DNA of 64,000 nt, from NCBI GenBank assembly GCA_900469475.1, contig UBXG01000010.1, forward strand, positions 62,001 to 126,000. The letters are read 5' to 3'. A program made the translations under genes and the position numbers. The notes beneath the pieces were generated by a model. It was not told where the DNA came from. It saw only the letters and a program-made list of their open reading frames with translations, and did not search any database. Source of the stretch: Hyphomicrobiales bacterium (GTDB lineage Bacteria; Pseudomonadota; Alphaproteobacteria; Rhizobiales; Rhizobiaceae). Below, one piece after another: positions 18,305-27,160 of the stretch (within the stretch, counting starts at the first letter, position 1; each line of letters starts with the position of its first letter).

Positions 18305-18333
18305 AATTATGTAATAACATAACATGTTGTAAC
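18305..18333 (-). promoter_or_regulatory. Zur-like operator before the metal ABC operon
   Basis: TGTAATAACATAACA (18310-18324) is an imperfect 6-3-6 dyad (arms TGTAAT and ATAACA) resembling the TGTTAT-N-ATAACA boxes of alphaproteobacterial Zur. It overlaps a second dyad, AACATGTT (18321-18328). It lies 13 bases from the first codon of the operon. The factor is inferred; a Fur/Mur-type regulator is the alternative. Confidence 0.6.
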
Positions 18334-18599
18334 CGATGAAATGGGGCGAAAAAGAGGCGGGCGGTGAATTGAGGGTTTTGACCACCGGTAATTGGCGCTC
18401 TCCGCAAATGCGCAAGTCTTGCGGCCTTACCCGGTCAAATGGGCCGCCTGCGCCCAGAGCTGAGAGACGATATGCGAAGCGTCGCATTTCGCGGGTACGT
18501 GATCTTTTTCCGCTATGTCGACGACGTCTTCAAAATTTTGAATGTGCCCGAAGGACATCGAGATTTCGACACTCATTTCAATGAGGAAGAATAAAACTA

Positions 18600-18626
18600 A
18601 GGGCGCTTTTGAGGCGCCCTGTTTTT
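18600..18626. terminator. Rho-independent terminator after the peroxiredoxin gene
   Basis: AGGGCGC (18600-18606) and GCGCCCT (18614-18620) form a stem with a T run on the plus strand and a T-rich tail (TTAGTTTTATT) on the minus strand. On the minus strand it lies 15 bases past the peroxiredoxin stop. Confidence 0.75.
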
Positions 18627-18641
18627 CCGTCCTTCAAAATC

Positions 18642-19127
18642 CTAAAGCTGCTCGATCATCGCCGCGGCGCCTGAAACCGTTGCTTGGCCGGGACTTTCCT
18701 CGATGTTCAGCGTCTTCACCACGCCGTCTTCCACCAGCATGGAATAACGCTTGGAACGAATGCCAAGGCCGCCGGCGGAAAGGTCGGCTTCAAGACCGAG
18801 CGCCTTGGTGAAGGAGCCGTCCCAATCGGCGAGGAAGTGGATCTTGCCGAGGCCACCGGACGATTGCGCCCAGGCGCCCATGACGTGCCAGTCATTGATG
18901 GAAACGACGGCGATGTCATCGATGCCCTTGGCAAGAATGGCGTCGCGGTTTTCGAGAAAACCCGGCAGGTGATTGAGTGAGCAGGTGGGCGTAAACGCAC
19001 CGGGAACGGCGAAGAGAACGACACGCTTGCCGGCAAAGAGCTGCTCGGTGCTGATCTCGACCGGGCCGTCGGCGGTCTTTTCCTTGAAGGTGGCGGCAGG
19101 CAGTGTGTCGCCGATCGCGATGGTCAT
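18642..19127 (-). CDS. Peroxiredoxin (Prx5 subfamily)
   Basis: Thiol peroxidase of the Prx5/AhpE-like type, 161 residues. The peroxidatic Cys49 is in PGAFTPTCSLNHLPGF, the exact Prx5 signature. Beyond it there is no obvious resolving Cys, so it is probably 1-Cys, recycled by glutaredoxin or thioredoxin. The ATG follows AAGGAGAGAGCC. It reduces hydrogen and alkyl peroxides in the cytoplasm. Confidence 0.94.
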   Translation of the reverse strand: MTIAIGDTLPAATFKEKTADGPVEISTEQLFAGKRVVLFAVPGAFTPTCSLNHLPGFLENRDAILAKGIDDIAVVSINDWHVMGAWAQSSGGLGKIHFLADWDGSFTKALGLEADLSAGGLGIRSKRYSMLVEDGVVKTLNIEESPGQATVSGAAAMIEQL

Positions 19128-19209
19128 GGCTCTCTCCTTGGGTCGTGTTTCGGGGCGCCCGAATGGCCGCCGATGGCTTGAAGACGGATCAGGGAACTAT
19201 AGGCCGCGC

Positions 19210-20037
19210 CTATTCAAGTGCAAGGGTGGTTTCCATCGCCCGATCGCCATCGACGACGAGGATGCCCCAGCTCTTGCCCTTCGGATCATAATCCTTCGGC
19301 AGCTTGCCGATCTCGATATCGGCCGAGAAGGCGGTTCCCTCCCGCTTTGCATTCGCTTGCTGAAAGAACACATAGCCTGACGGCCCCGTGACGTAGATTT
19401 CAGGTGCCTTTCCACTCGCCTCCGGCAGTGTCAGCTGCAGCGAAAGGCTCTTGGCGTCGGCGGAGATCTGATGGCTCTGGATGGCGAAATCCGCAGAAGG
19501 AGCTTGGGGCAGCACCGCCTTTGCCGCATCGAGCAAGGCCAGCTCACGCGAGGTCGGCTGTGCATTGATCGGCAAGGGCAGGGAGTATTCGGCCTGGAAA
19601 GGGATGCAGATATCCTTGCACAGGCCGATGAAAGCTGTCAGCTCAAGCTTTTCCGGCGCCTTGCCGGCGACGCGAAGATCGAGCGGAAACGTCACCGGCG
19701 CGTCGTAGCCGATTTCCTGGATAGGGCCGACGCTGATCGGTTTTGGTGCCGGGTAGGCCGCCCTTTCCAATGTCACGCCACTGCCAGGTGCCGGCGTAAT
19801 TTGCGGCGGAATTCCACCCTGACCTGGCTCGCGCCAATAGGTGATCCAGCCCGGCTCCGGTTCGATCTGCAAGGCGGCGCGGATATGCCCTTCGGCGTCC
19901 GGCGCCAGCGCGATCAGACGCATCCTACCGCCCTCATTGTCTACCCAGTCGCTCGTCGCGGCATGGACTGCCGCGGCGCTGAAAAACAAAGTAGCGAGAA
20001 GGACCGACAGCCGGCCAACGGTACTGAATTCGATCAT
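19210..20037 (-). CDS. Periplasmic DsbD N-terminal-domain-like protein
   Basis: A 275-residue protein with a signal peptide (about 1-26) and a DsbD-alpha-like domain (WITYWREPGQGGIPP, EIGYDAPVTFPL). A redox-type Cys pair occurs in GLCKDICIP. DsbD proper continues with a membrane domain and a thioredoxin domain; neither is here, so this is a stand-alone periplasmic receiver or donor module, perhaps serving a separate CcdA/ScsB-type reductase. ATG 20037 begins the signal peptide. It ends about 80 bases from the peroxiredoxin start, same strand. Confidence 0.82.
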   Translation of the reverse strand: MIEFSTVGRLSVLLATLFFSAAAVHAATSDWVDNEGGRMRLIALAPDAEGHIRAALQIEPEPGWITYWREPGQGGIPPQITPAPGSGVTLERAAYPAPKPISVGPIQEIGYDAPVTFPLDLRVAGKAPEKLELTAFIGLCKDICIPFQAEYSLPLPINAQPTSRELALLDAAKAVLPQAPSADFAIQSHQISADAKSLSLQLTLPEASGKAPEIYVTGPSGYVFFQQANAKREGTAFSADIEIGKLPKDYDPKGKSWGILVVDGDRAMETTLALE

Positions 20038-20177
20038 GCGACAAGGATTTAGCCGATTGAGCTGCCTGGAGCCAGCACGGCCGAAGAAGCAAATGATCAT
20101 TTTCAGTTGATTGATTTATGACATTGCCCCATCTTGATTACAGGCGGTGCAGTTGCGGACTGCGGTCAGGAGGCACG

Positions 20178-20783
20178 ATGTCCCTATCGACGCTGAAGAA
20201 TAGACGCGAAAGAGGTTTTCTCGACGGTCAGTTCCTGATCGCCATGCCGGGCATGGAGGATCGGAACTTCCATCGAACGGTGATTTATATCTGCGCCCAT
20301 TCCGATGCCGGTGCCATGGGCTTCGTCATCAATCGGTCTCAGAAGCTGACATTCACCGATGTTCTGCTGCATCTCGAAATGATCAAGGACGACGATGCCA
20401 TCGTGTTGCCGCAAAGGGCGCGCGATTTCCCCATCCAGACCGGCGGCCCCGTCGAAAGCGGCCGCGGCTTCGTTCTGCATTCGGACGATTACATCAGCGA
20501 CAGCAGCATTCCGGTCAGTGATGACATCAGCCTGACGGCGACGCTCGACATCGTGCGGGCGATTTCCAAAGGGAGCGGCCCGAAACGCGCCACCATGTTG
20601 CTCGGCTATGCCGGCTGGGGGGCCGGCCAGCTCGAAGCCGAGATCGGCAATAATGGCTGGCTGAACTGCCCGGCAAACGAAGAAATGATTTTCGATCGCA
20701 GCCTCGACAATAAATATGATCGCGCGCTGGCTCTGATGGGCATCAATCCTGCGATGCTGTCGCTGCAGGCGGGCCATAGCTAA
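20178..20783 (+). CDS. YqgE/AlgH family protein
   Basis: A 201-residue UPF0301 protein: [32 protein letters not shown] and [13 protein letters not shown] are the family blocks, and [16 protein letters not shown] closes it. Named AlgH in Pseudomonas, its biochemical function is unresolved. ATG 20178 follows AGGAGGCACG; the frame is open from 20118 without a ribosome binding site. Confidence 0.93.
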   Translation: MSLSTLKNRRERGFLDGQFLIAMPGMEDRNFHRTVIYICAHSDAGAMGFVINRSQKLTFTDVLLHLEMIKDDDAIVLPQRARDFPIQTGGPVESGRGFVLHSDDYISDSSIPVSDDISLTATLDIVRAISKGSGPKRATMLLGYAGWGAGQLEAEIGNNGWLNCPANEEMIFDRSLDNKYDRALALMGINPAMLSLQAGHS

Positions 20784-20801
20784 GCCGATTTGCGTTACTT
20801 T

Positions 20802-20826
20802 GGAACGAAATAGCTGTGGTGACGTT
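20802..20826 (+). promoter_or_regulatory. EcfG (RpoE2-type) general stress promoter of csbD
   Basis: GGAAC (20802-20806) and CGTT (20823-20826) are separated by exactly 16 bases, a perfect match to the alphaproteobacterial EcfG promoter GGAAC-N16/17-CGTT. The next gene, 53 bases downstream, encodes a CsbD-like protein, a typical member of this regulon. Confidence 0.85.
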
Positions 20827-20878
20827 TTCCTGACAGAGCATCGGCAATTCCGCCGAGCCAGACCAGGAGGCGCCAGAT

Positions 20879-21070
20879 ATGAGCAGCACGACCGACAAGG
20901 TATCCGGTAAGGTGAATGAAATCGCCGGCAAGGCAAAGCAGGCAGCCGGCAAGGCAACCAATGACAGGGAAATGCGCGCGAAGGGCGCTGCCCAGGAAGC
21001 TAAGGGCAAGGTGCAGACCGCCGTTGGCAAGGCCAAGGATAAGGTCAAGGGCGCAGTCGACCGGATGTGA
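20879..21070 (+). CDS. CsbD-family stress protein
   Basis: A 63-residue, Lys/Ala-rich, strongly hydrophilic protein with the CsbD pattern VSGKVNEIAGKAKQAAGKA and a repeated GKAKDKVKGAV-type ending. CsbD proteins are abundant under general stress; their molecular role is unknown. It has an AGGAGG ribosome binding site and a perfect EcfG-type promoter, so it is probably controlled by the PhyR-EcfG cascade. Confidence 0.93.
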   Translation: MSSTTDKVSGKVNEIAGKAKQAAGKATNDREMRAKGAAQEAKGKVQTAVGKAKDKVKGAVDRM

Positions 21071-21203
21071 CTGCTGAATTTTTCAAATCCATGGTCGCCG
21101 CTCCATCGGAATTGATGTTGTAGCGGCGATGTTGGGAGGAAGGGCCTGTTACGGAAACGTGGCAGGCTCTTTACTATCGGCCAATGATTTTTCGAGGGGA
21201 GAC

Positions 21204-22259
21204 ATGCGGCTTTTCACTTGTGACCATTGCGGCCAGCCCGTCCACTTCGATAACAGGCAGTGCGTGCGTTGCGGCCATCAGCTTGGTTTTATCCCCGACC
21301 GCTTGGCGATATACGCCTTGGAAGCTGAAAATGCTGTCAGCTGGCATCCGGTGTCCGAGCCGGCACAACACGTTCGGTTTTGCGCGAATGCCGAACTCGA
21401 TATATGCAATTGGCTGATCGATGCGGACGACCCGCAACCCTATTGCGTCGCCTGCCGGCACAATCGTCTCGTGCCGAATACCGGCACGGAACAGGGCATA
21501 GACCGCTGGCGGCGCATCAGCCAGGCGCAGCGGCATTTGTTTTATTCGCTCTTGCGCTGGAACCTGCCGCATCCCGATCGTCAGCAGGACCCCGAGGGTG
21601 GGCTCGTCTTCGATTTCCTCGAGGACGAGGTGCAGGGCGATACCGTGGTCCCGGCGATGACGGGTCATGAGGAGGGACTGATCGCCATCCGTGCCGCCGA
21701 GGCGGACGATGTCACGCGCGAACAGGCGCGCACCTCAATGAACGAGCCTTATCGTACTTTGCTCGGCCACTTCCGCCATGAGACCGGCCATTTCATCTGG
21801 AACAAGCTTGTCCGCGACCGCGGGCAATTCGATGCCTTTCGCGCTGTCTTCGGCGACGAGCGCGCCGATTATGGTGCAGCACTTCAGGCTCACTACGAGA
21901 ACGGGCCACCGGCGAATTGGCAGGAAAGCTTTATCAGCGCCTATGCCAGCTCCCATCCCTGGGAGGATTTTGCCGAATGCTTCGCGCATTATCTGCACGT
22001 CGTCGACACGCTGGAAACGGCACGCTCCTTCGGCGTGGTGATCGATCCCCATCGCTATCACGACATGGCGGCCGAGGTAGATTTCAATCCTTACAGGGCG
22101 GAAAGCGCCGAGCAGCTCGTCAGCGCCTGGATCCCTTTGAGCGTGGCGATCAATTCCATCCAGCGCAGCATGGGGCAGCCGGATTCCTATCCCTTTATCC
22201 TCTCGCCGCCGGTAGTCGCTAAGCTCGACTATATCAGGGAATTGATCGACAGCGCGTGA
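21204..22259 (+). CDS. Zinc-ribbon putative metallopeptidase (DUF2248-like)
   Basis: A 351-residue protein. The N-terminus is a zinc ribbon (FTCDHCGQPVHF, CVRCGHQLGF), a second Cys pair follows (YCVACRHNR), and the central catalytic motif HFRHETGHFIW contains HExxH, with a Glu/His-rich stretch WEDFAECFAHYLHVVD downstream as a likely third zinc ligand. This is the layout of the zinc-binding metallopeptidase family of unknown substrate common in rhizobia. ATG 21204 follows GAGGGGAGAC. Confidence 0.88.
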   Translation: MRLFTCDHCGQPVHFDNRQCVRCGHQLGFIPDRLAIYALEAENAVSWHPVSEPAQHVRFCANAELDICNWLIDADDPQPYCVACRHNRLVPNTGTEQGIDRWRRISQAQRHLFYSLLRWNLPHPDRQQDPEGGLVFDFLEDEVQGDTVVPAMTGHEEGLIAIRAAEADDVTREQARTSMNEPYRTLLGHFRHETGHFIWNKLVRDRGQFDAFRAVFGDERADYGAALQAHYENGPPANWQESFISAYASSHPWEDFAECFAHYLHVVDTLETARSFGVVIDPHRYHDMAAEVDFNPYRAESAEQLVSAWIPLSVAINSIQRSMGQPDSYPFILSPPVVAKLDYIRELIDSA

Positions 22260-22267
22260 TCGACTAC

Positions 22268-25180
22268 TCAGGCGCGCTTCGTCAGCGGAAAGCGTTCCTT
22301 CAGCAGGCGTATCACCGAATCCGAACCCATCGGCGGGCCGAAGATGAAACTTTGGCCGTAGCTGCAGCCGATCTTGGCGAGCTCCAGCGCATCCTCTTCC
22401 GATTCGATGCCTTCGGCGACCACGCGCATGTTGAGTTCACGCGCCATGGAGATGACCGAACGCAACAGAACCGCCTTCTTGTCGCTATCGTCGCGGACCA
22501 TCGCCTTGTCGAGCTTGATCGTATCGAAGGGGAAACGGGTGAGGTAGGCGAGAGAGGAATAGCCGGTGCCGAAGTCGTCGAGCGCCAGGCCGATGCCGGC
22601 ATCTCGCAGCTTGTCGAGCACGAGCCGTGCCTGTTCCGGATTTTCCATCACCTGCGACTCCGTCAGCTCCAGCTTGATCCGGTGCGGATCGCAATGGGTT
22701 TTGGCGAGCAGGGCGCGGATATCGTCGTAAAGCTCGTTGTTGAGCAGCTGGACGCTGGAAAGGTTGATGGAGACGAACAGCGGCAGGTCGCCGGTCTGTC
22801 GCTGCCATGCCATCAAATCATTCGTTGCCTGCTCGAGCGCAAACATGCCAAGCGGGCCAATGATATCGGAAGCCTCGGCGATCGGGATGAATTCCGATGG
22901 CGGAATATTGCCGCGCTTTGGATGCTCCCAGCGCATCAGCGCCTCGAAGCCGGCAACCTCCGCATCTTCGAGCCGAACGATCGGCTGATAGACGAGCGAG
23001 AGTTCCTTGCGTTCGACGGCCCGGCGCAAGTCGGTTTCCAGCTGCAGCCGGTCCGTACCGAAGCTGCGGAAGGCCGGCTGGAAGGGTTCGACACGATTGC
23101 CGCCGGCGCGCTTGGCGCGGTACATGGCGAGCTCCGCATCGCTCAGCATACCAGTCGCATTCTCCTGCTGATCGACCCAGGACGTCAGTCCGACCGAAGC
23201 CGTCAGGATGATCTCGCGGTTGGCGAAATTGATCGGCACCATGATCGCCTTGCTGATTGCATCGGCGAAGTCGGCGACCTTGGCTGGATCGCGTTCGGAA
23301 ACGAGGATGAGGCCGAACTGGTCGCCCGAAAGGCGAGCGAGCGTATCCTGCGGCTTCATCAGCCGGCGAAGACGCCGCGTCAGCGCGATCAGGATATTGT
23401 CACCAGCGGCAAAGCCAAGGGTATCGTTGACGAGCTTATACCGGTCGATATCGATAACGATGACCGTCGGCCTGAGCTGATTGCCATCCGAGGCAAGTGT
23501 TAAAACCGCCTGCAGGCGATCGAGGAAGACCTGGCGGTTCGGCAGTCCCGTGAGATTGTCGTGCACTGCATCGTGCAGCAGCCGCTCGATCGAATTCTTC
23601 TGCTCGGTGATGTCGACGATCGTACCGACGCAGCGAATGATCTCGCCGTTGGAGCCAAGGACCGGCCGTGCGCGGATCGACAGCCAGTGGAAATGCCCGT
23701 CTTCGGCACGAATGCGGAATTCATGGTTCAGCCGGCCGCGTCGATGTTCCAGAAGCACGTCGAGTGTGGCACGAAAGCGGTCGCGATCGTCGGGATGCAG
23801 CCGCGGCAGCCAGTTGCGCGCAGCGCCATGCATAGTGCCGGGCGAAAGGCCGAGCTTCATCGAGATGTCGGGCGTCGTCACCACGCGGTCGCGTGCCACG
23901 TCCCAATCCCAGACGGTATCGCCCGACCCTGTAAGCGCCAGGGATTGCCGTTCCAGATCCGAGAACAGGCCCTGCTGGAATGCGCCGCCGGCAAAGGCGT
24001 GCTGCATGACGGTGAAGCCGATCAGCAGGACGATGAGAACAAGGCCGCCGCCGAGTGCCGGCTGGATGATGTCGTTGTCGAGCTTGCCCATGACGGTCAT
24101 CCAGGCCCCGAACAGCCAGACGAGGATCAGCGCCCAGGCGGGCACGAGCAGGATGGCCCGATCATAACGGCTGAAGCCGAGATAGATGATAAGCAGCAGG
24201 CCTGCCGTCGCGGTCAGCGCCAGCGACAGCCGCGCGATGCCGGCCGCAATCGACGGATCGTAGATCGCCACACCGAAGAGCAGCGCGAGACCGAGTACCC
24301 AGGCAAGCGTCACATAGCCGAGATGGGCGTGCCAGCGATTGAGATTGAGATAGGTGAACAGGAAGATCACCAGGCTCGACGCGAGCGCCACCTCCGCACA
24401 GGCGCGCCATACTCGCTGGTCGCTTGATGTGATGCTGATGAGCTTGCCGAGGAAGCCGAAGTCGACGCAGATATAGCCGAGCACCGCCCAGGCAAGCGCC
24501 GCCGTCGCCGGCAGCATCGAGGTTCCCTTGACCACGAAAAGAATGGTCAGGAACACCGCCAGCAAGCCGGCAATGCCGAGCACGATGCCGCGATAGAGCG
24601 TGAAGGCGTTGACCGTATCCTTGTAGGCGTTCGGTTCCCAAAGATAGAGCTGCGGCAGGTTTGGTGACGAAAGTTCGGCAACGAAGGTGACGACCGCGCC
24701 GGGGTTCAGCGTGATGCGGAAGACATCGGCTTCGTCGCTCGGCTGACGATCGAGCGCGAACCCTTCGCTCGGCGTGATCGCGACGATGCGCTGCGAGCCG
24801 AGATCCGGCCAGAAGACTTTCGAATTCACCAGGCGGAAATGCGGGGCGACGATGACACGCTCCAGCTGCTCTTCGGACACATTAGCCAGTGCAAAGACGG
24901 CCCAGTCACCCTGATGGTTCGGCGAAGAGGATCGTACCTCAATGCGGCGTCGGATGCCGTCGGCGCCTGCGGCTGTGGAGACCTGAAAGGCTTCACCCTG
25001 ATTGGTATAGATCTCCGTCGTCGCCGTCAGGTCGAGAGCGGTATCGTCGCGCGAGATCTTCACAGGCTCGGCTGCGTCAGCCACTCCGGTGAGCAGCAGC
25101 AACATCACGGCTGCGAGCGTTGCGATCAACGCGCATAGCCGCCGGGCCATCGGCCACGTCTGCATCATTCCGGCGATCAT
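22268..25180 (-). CDS. Membrane GGDEF/EAL protein with 7TMR-DISMED2 sensor and degenerate GGDEF
   Basis: A 970-residue cyclic-di-GMP protein. In order: signal helix (about 13-37), periplasmic 7TMR-DISM extracellular domain (about 40-190), seven membrane helices (about 200-415), PAS with PAC end (about 420-550, GTIVDITEQKNS), GGDEF (about 560-710) and EAL (about 735-960). The GGDEF motif is SGDQF (618-622), lacking the catalytic Glu, so cyclase activity is unlikely. The EAL domain is intact: FEALMRWEHP, NLSSVQL, ELTES, DDFGTGYSS and VVAEGIES. It is thus probably a phosphodiesterase. ATG 25180 overlaps the upstream GNAT stop (ATGA). Confidence 0.92.
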   Translation of the reverse strand: MIAGMMQTWPMARRLCALIATLAAVMLLLLTGVADAAEPVKISRDDTALDLTATTEIYTNQGEAFQVSTAAGADGIRRRIEVRSSSPNHQGDWAVFALANVSEEQLERVIVAPHFRLVNSKVFWPDLGSQRIVAITPSEGFALDRQPSDEADVFRITLNPGAVVTFVAELSSPNLPQLYLWEPNAYKDTVNAFTLYRGIVLGIAGLLAVFLTILFVVKGTSMLPATAALAWAVLGYICVDFGFLGKLISITSSDQRVWRACAEVALASSLVIFLFTYLNLNRWHAHLGYVTLAWVLGLALLFGVAIYDPSIAAGIARLSLALTATAGLLLIIYLGFSRYDRAILLVPAWALILVWLFGAWMTVMGKLDNDIIQPALGGGLVLIVLLIGFTVMQHAFAGGAFQQGLFSDLERQSLALTGSGDTVWDWDVARDRVVTTPDISMKLGLSPGTMHGAARNWLPRLHPDDRDRFRATLDVLLEHRRGRLNHEFRIRAEDGHFHWLSIRARPVLGSNGEIIRCVGTIVDITEQKNSIERLLHDAVHDNLTGLPNRQVFLDRLQAVLTLASDGNQLRPTVIVIDIDRYKLVNDTLGFAAGDNILIALTRRLRRLMKPQDTLARLSGDQFGLILVSERDPAKVADFADAISKAIMVPINFANREIILTASVGLTSWVDQQENATGMLSDAELAMYRAKRAGGNRVEPFQPAFRSFGTDRLQLETDLRRAVERKELSLVYQPIVRLEDAEVAGFEALMRWEHPKRGNIPPSEFIPIAEASDIIGPLGMFALEQATNDLMAWQRQTGDLPLFVSINLSSVQLLNNELYDDIRALLAKTHCDPHRIKLELTESQVMENPEQARLVLDKLRDAGIGLALDDFGTGYSSLAYLTRFPFDTIKLDKAMVRDDSDKKAVLLRSVISMARELNMRVVAEGIESEEDALELAKIGCSYGQSFIFGPPMGSDSVIRLLKERFPLTKRA

Positions 25181-25791
25181 CGCTGGTCGAAGCTTCGGTT
25201 CGGGTTGGTGTCGGATGCCAACCTTGAAAACATCACATGGTCGCGCCACTGACCGTTGATTTTAAGATAACCGCGCAAATGACCTTCCCGTTGGAAACCG
25301 GCTTTTTGCAAAAGCCGCATGCTACGCTCGTTATCCGGAATACAGGCTGCTTCAATTCGGTGCAACTCAAGTCCGGAAAAGATATAGGGTATAACCAACT
25401 GAAGTGCGGCGAACATATGGCCCTGACCGGAGTAGCGCTCGCCCATCCAATACCCGATCATGCAGCTCTGCGCGGCACCTCGGCGAATATAGCCGATCGT
25501 GATGCCGCCAACCAGCGTCGTGTTTTCCCTGAGAAAAATGAAGAGCGGTATGGCCTGGCCGGAGCTGTATTCCTGCTTGCCCCGAATGATGCGCGCCCGA
25601 TAGGCGGCTTCGGTCAGCTCGTCATGTCGCCAGGTAGGCTCCCAAGGTTCCAGAAAACGGCGGCTTTCAGCCCGAAGCCTGTGCCATTGGTTGAAATCGG
25701 AGTAGCGCGGCAGCCGCAGCAAATAATTGTCGTTTTCGAGTTCAACCGCGTCCGAATGACGTGAGAGAAACCGAAAGACAGATTTTTGCAT
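25177..25791 (-). CDS. GNAT acetyltransferase, RimJ/RimL-like
   Basis: A 204-residue GNAT of the RimJ/RimL group (N-terminal acetylation of ribosomal proteins, or relatives). Visible blocks: MIGYWMGERYSGQGHMFAAL (acetyl-CoA loop), LHRIEAACIPDNERSMRLLQKAGF and EGHLRGYLKINGQWRDHVMFS, the last two being diagnostic of this group. ATG 25791 has GGGGGAG upstream; the frame is open to 25824. It is coupled by ATGA to the c-di-GMP gene. Confidence 0.92.
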   Translation of the reverse strand: MQKSVFRFLSRHSDAVELENDNYLLRLPRYSDFNQWHRLRAESRRFLEPWEPTWRHDELTEAAYRARIIRGKQEYSSGQAIPLFIFLRENTTLVGGITIGYIRRGAAQSCMIGYWMGERYSGQGHMFAALQLVIPYIFSGLELHRIEAACIPDNERSMRLLQKAGFQREGHLRGYLKINGQWRDHVMFSRLASDTNPNRSFDQR

Positions 25792-25841
25792 GCCGCCAAG
25801 CACTCCCCCGAGAATTGCACCCATAGGCCTGCGGCGTGCCC

Positions 25842-27140
25842 TTAGCCGCTTGCGCTTCTGGAAGCAGGGACCGGCGACGACAGCGAAGTGACGATGTCCT
25901 CCATCGGCGCGAGCTGCTCCAGCGGCCCGATCGCAGAAAGCGTCGGTACTGTATCGAAGAACAGGCGGCCGGCAAGATCCGTCAGACGCTCGATCGTAAT
26001 ACCTTCCAGGCGCTCCAGCATCTCCTGGTTCGGGATGGGGCGGCCATAAAGCATCATCTGCCGGGCGACCTGGCCAGCGCGAGCGGCCGGGCTTTCCTGG
26101 CCCATCAGCAGCTGCGCACGGATCTGGGCGCGGGCGCGCTCGATTTCCTGCTGCTGAATGTCATGGGAGGATTTGTGCAGCTCGTCGACGATGACGGGCA
26201 GCAGTTCCGGCAGGTTCTCGCCACCGGTCGCGGCATGGATGCCGAAAATGCCGGTATCGGAGAAGCCCCAATGGAAGGCATAGACCGAATAACAGAGGCC
26301 GCGGAATTCGCGCACTTCCTGGAAAAGGCGCGAGGACATGCCGCCGCCGAGGATGTTAGCGAGAATCTGCGAACAGTAGAAATCGCGGGTGTGATAGGCG
26401 CGGCCTTCAAAGCCGAGCAGGATCTGCGCATCCATCAGGTCGCGCGTTTCGCGAATGTTGCCGCCGATATAACGCGCCGGTTCGATAACGGGCGGAGCGG
26501 ACGGTTTGGTCGGAAGGCTGGAGAAGCGCTCCTCGACCTGACGCACGAAGCTTTCATGGTCGACAGCACCCGCCGCCACCACGAACATGCGATCGGTCGT
26601 ATAGTTGCGGCCGAGATAATGGCGGATCTGTTCCGGCGAGAAGGAGACAACGGTTTCCGGCGTGCCGAGAATGGCGCGTCCCAGCGTCTGACCGCGATAG
26701 GCGACCTCGGAAAACTTGTCGAAGACGACATCGTCGGGCGTGTCGTTGGCGGCATTGATTTCCTGCAGGATGACCTGCTTTTCGCGCGCCAGTTCTTCCT
26801 CGTCGAAGGCTGACTCCGTCAGGATATCGGCAAGGATATCGACGGCGAGCGGCACATGGTCCTTCAGCACGCGGGCATAATAGGAGGTGGTTTCCGTCGA
26901 GGTGGCGGCGTTGACTTCGCCGCCGACATTCTCGATTTCCTCGGCGATCTGCCGGGCCGTGCGCCGCGCCGTACCCTTGAAAGCCATATGCTCGAGCAAA
27001 TGCGCGATACCGTGTTCTGCTTCGGTCTCGTTACGCGAACCCGACTTGATCCAAACTCCGAGAGCCACGCTTTCGAGGTGTGGCATCGATTGGGTCGCTA
27101 CTGTCAGCCCGGACGCTAGCCGGGTGCACTCCACTGTCAT
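25842..27140 (-). CDS. M16-family zinc peptidase (mitochondrial processing peptidase-like)
   Basis: A 432-residue M16B peptidase. The inverted zinc motif HxxEH is seen in IAHLLEHMAFKGT, with the distal Glu in the EIENVGGEVNAATSTE block; the C-terminal half has GGGMSSRLFQEVRE. In rhizobia this is the PMPCB-like processing protease typically next to thrC, as here. The gap to thrC is only 20 bases. Confidence 0.95.
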   Translation of the reverse strand: MTVECTRLASGLTVATQSMPHLESVALGVWIKSGSRNETEAEHGIAHLLEHMAFKGTARRTARQIAEEIENVGGEVNAATSTETTSYYARVLKDHVPLAVDILADILTESAFDEEELAREKQVILQEINAANDTPDDVVFDKFSEVAYRGQTLGRAILGTPETVVSFSPEQIRHYLGRNYTTDRMFVVAAGAVDHESFVRQVEERFSSLPTKPSAPPVIEPARYIGGNIRETRDLMDAQILLGFEGRAYHTRDFYCSQILANILGGGMSSRLFQEVREFRGLCYSVYAFHWGFSDTGIFGIHAATGGENLPELLPVIVDELHKSSHDIQQQEIERARAQIRAQLLMGQESPAARAGQVARQMMLYGRPIPNQEMLERLEGITIERLTDLAGRLFFDTVPTLSAIGPLEQLAPMEDIVTSLSSPVPASRSASG

Positions 27141-27160
27141 CGCCTGTCTTTCCGCGTCTG

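Larger units (their letters stand above)
18293..18641. other. Control region between metal transporter and peroxiredoxin genes
   Basis: This 349-base stretch holds the Zur-like operator near 18305-18333 and, at its far end, the hairpin terminator of the peroxiredoxin gene. The middle part (about 18340-18590) has no gene I can support: the plus-strand frame there is Arg-rich and non-protein-like. Confidence 0.5.
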
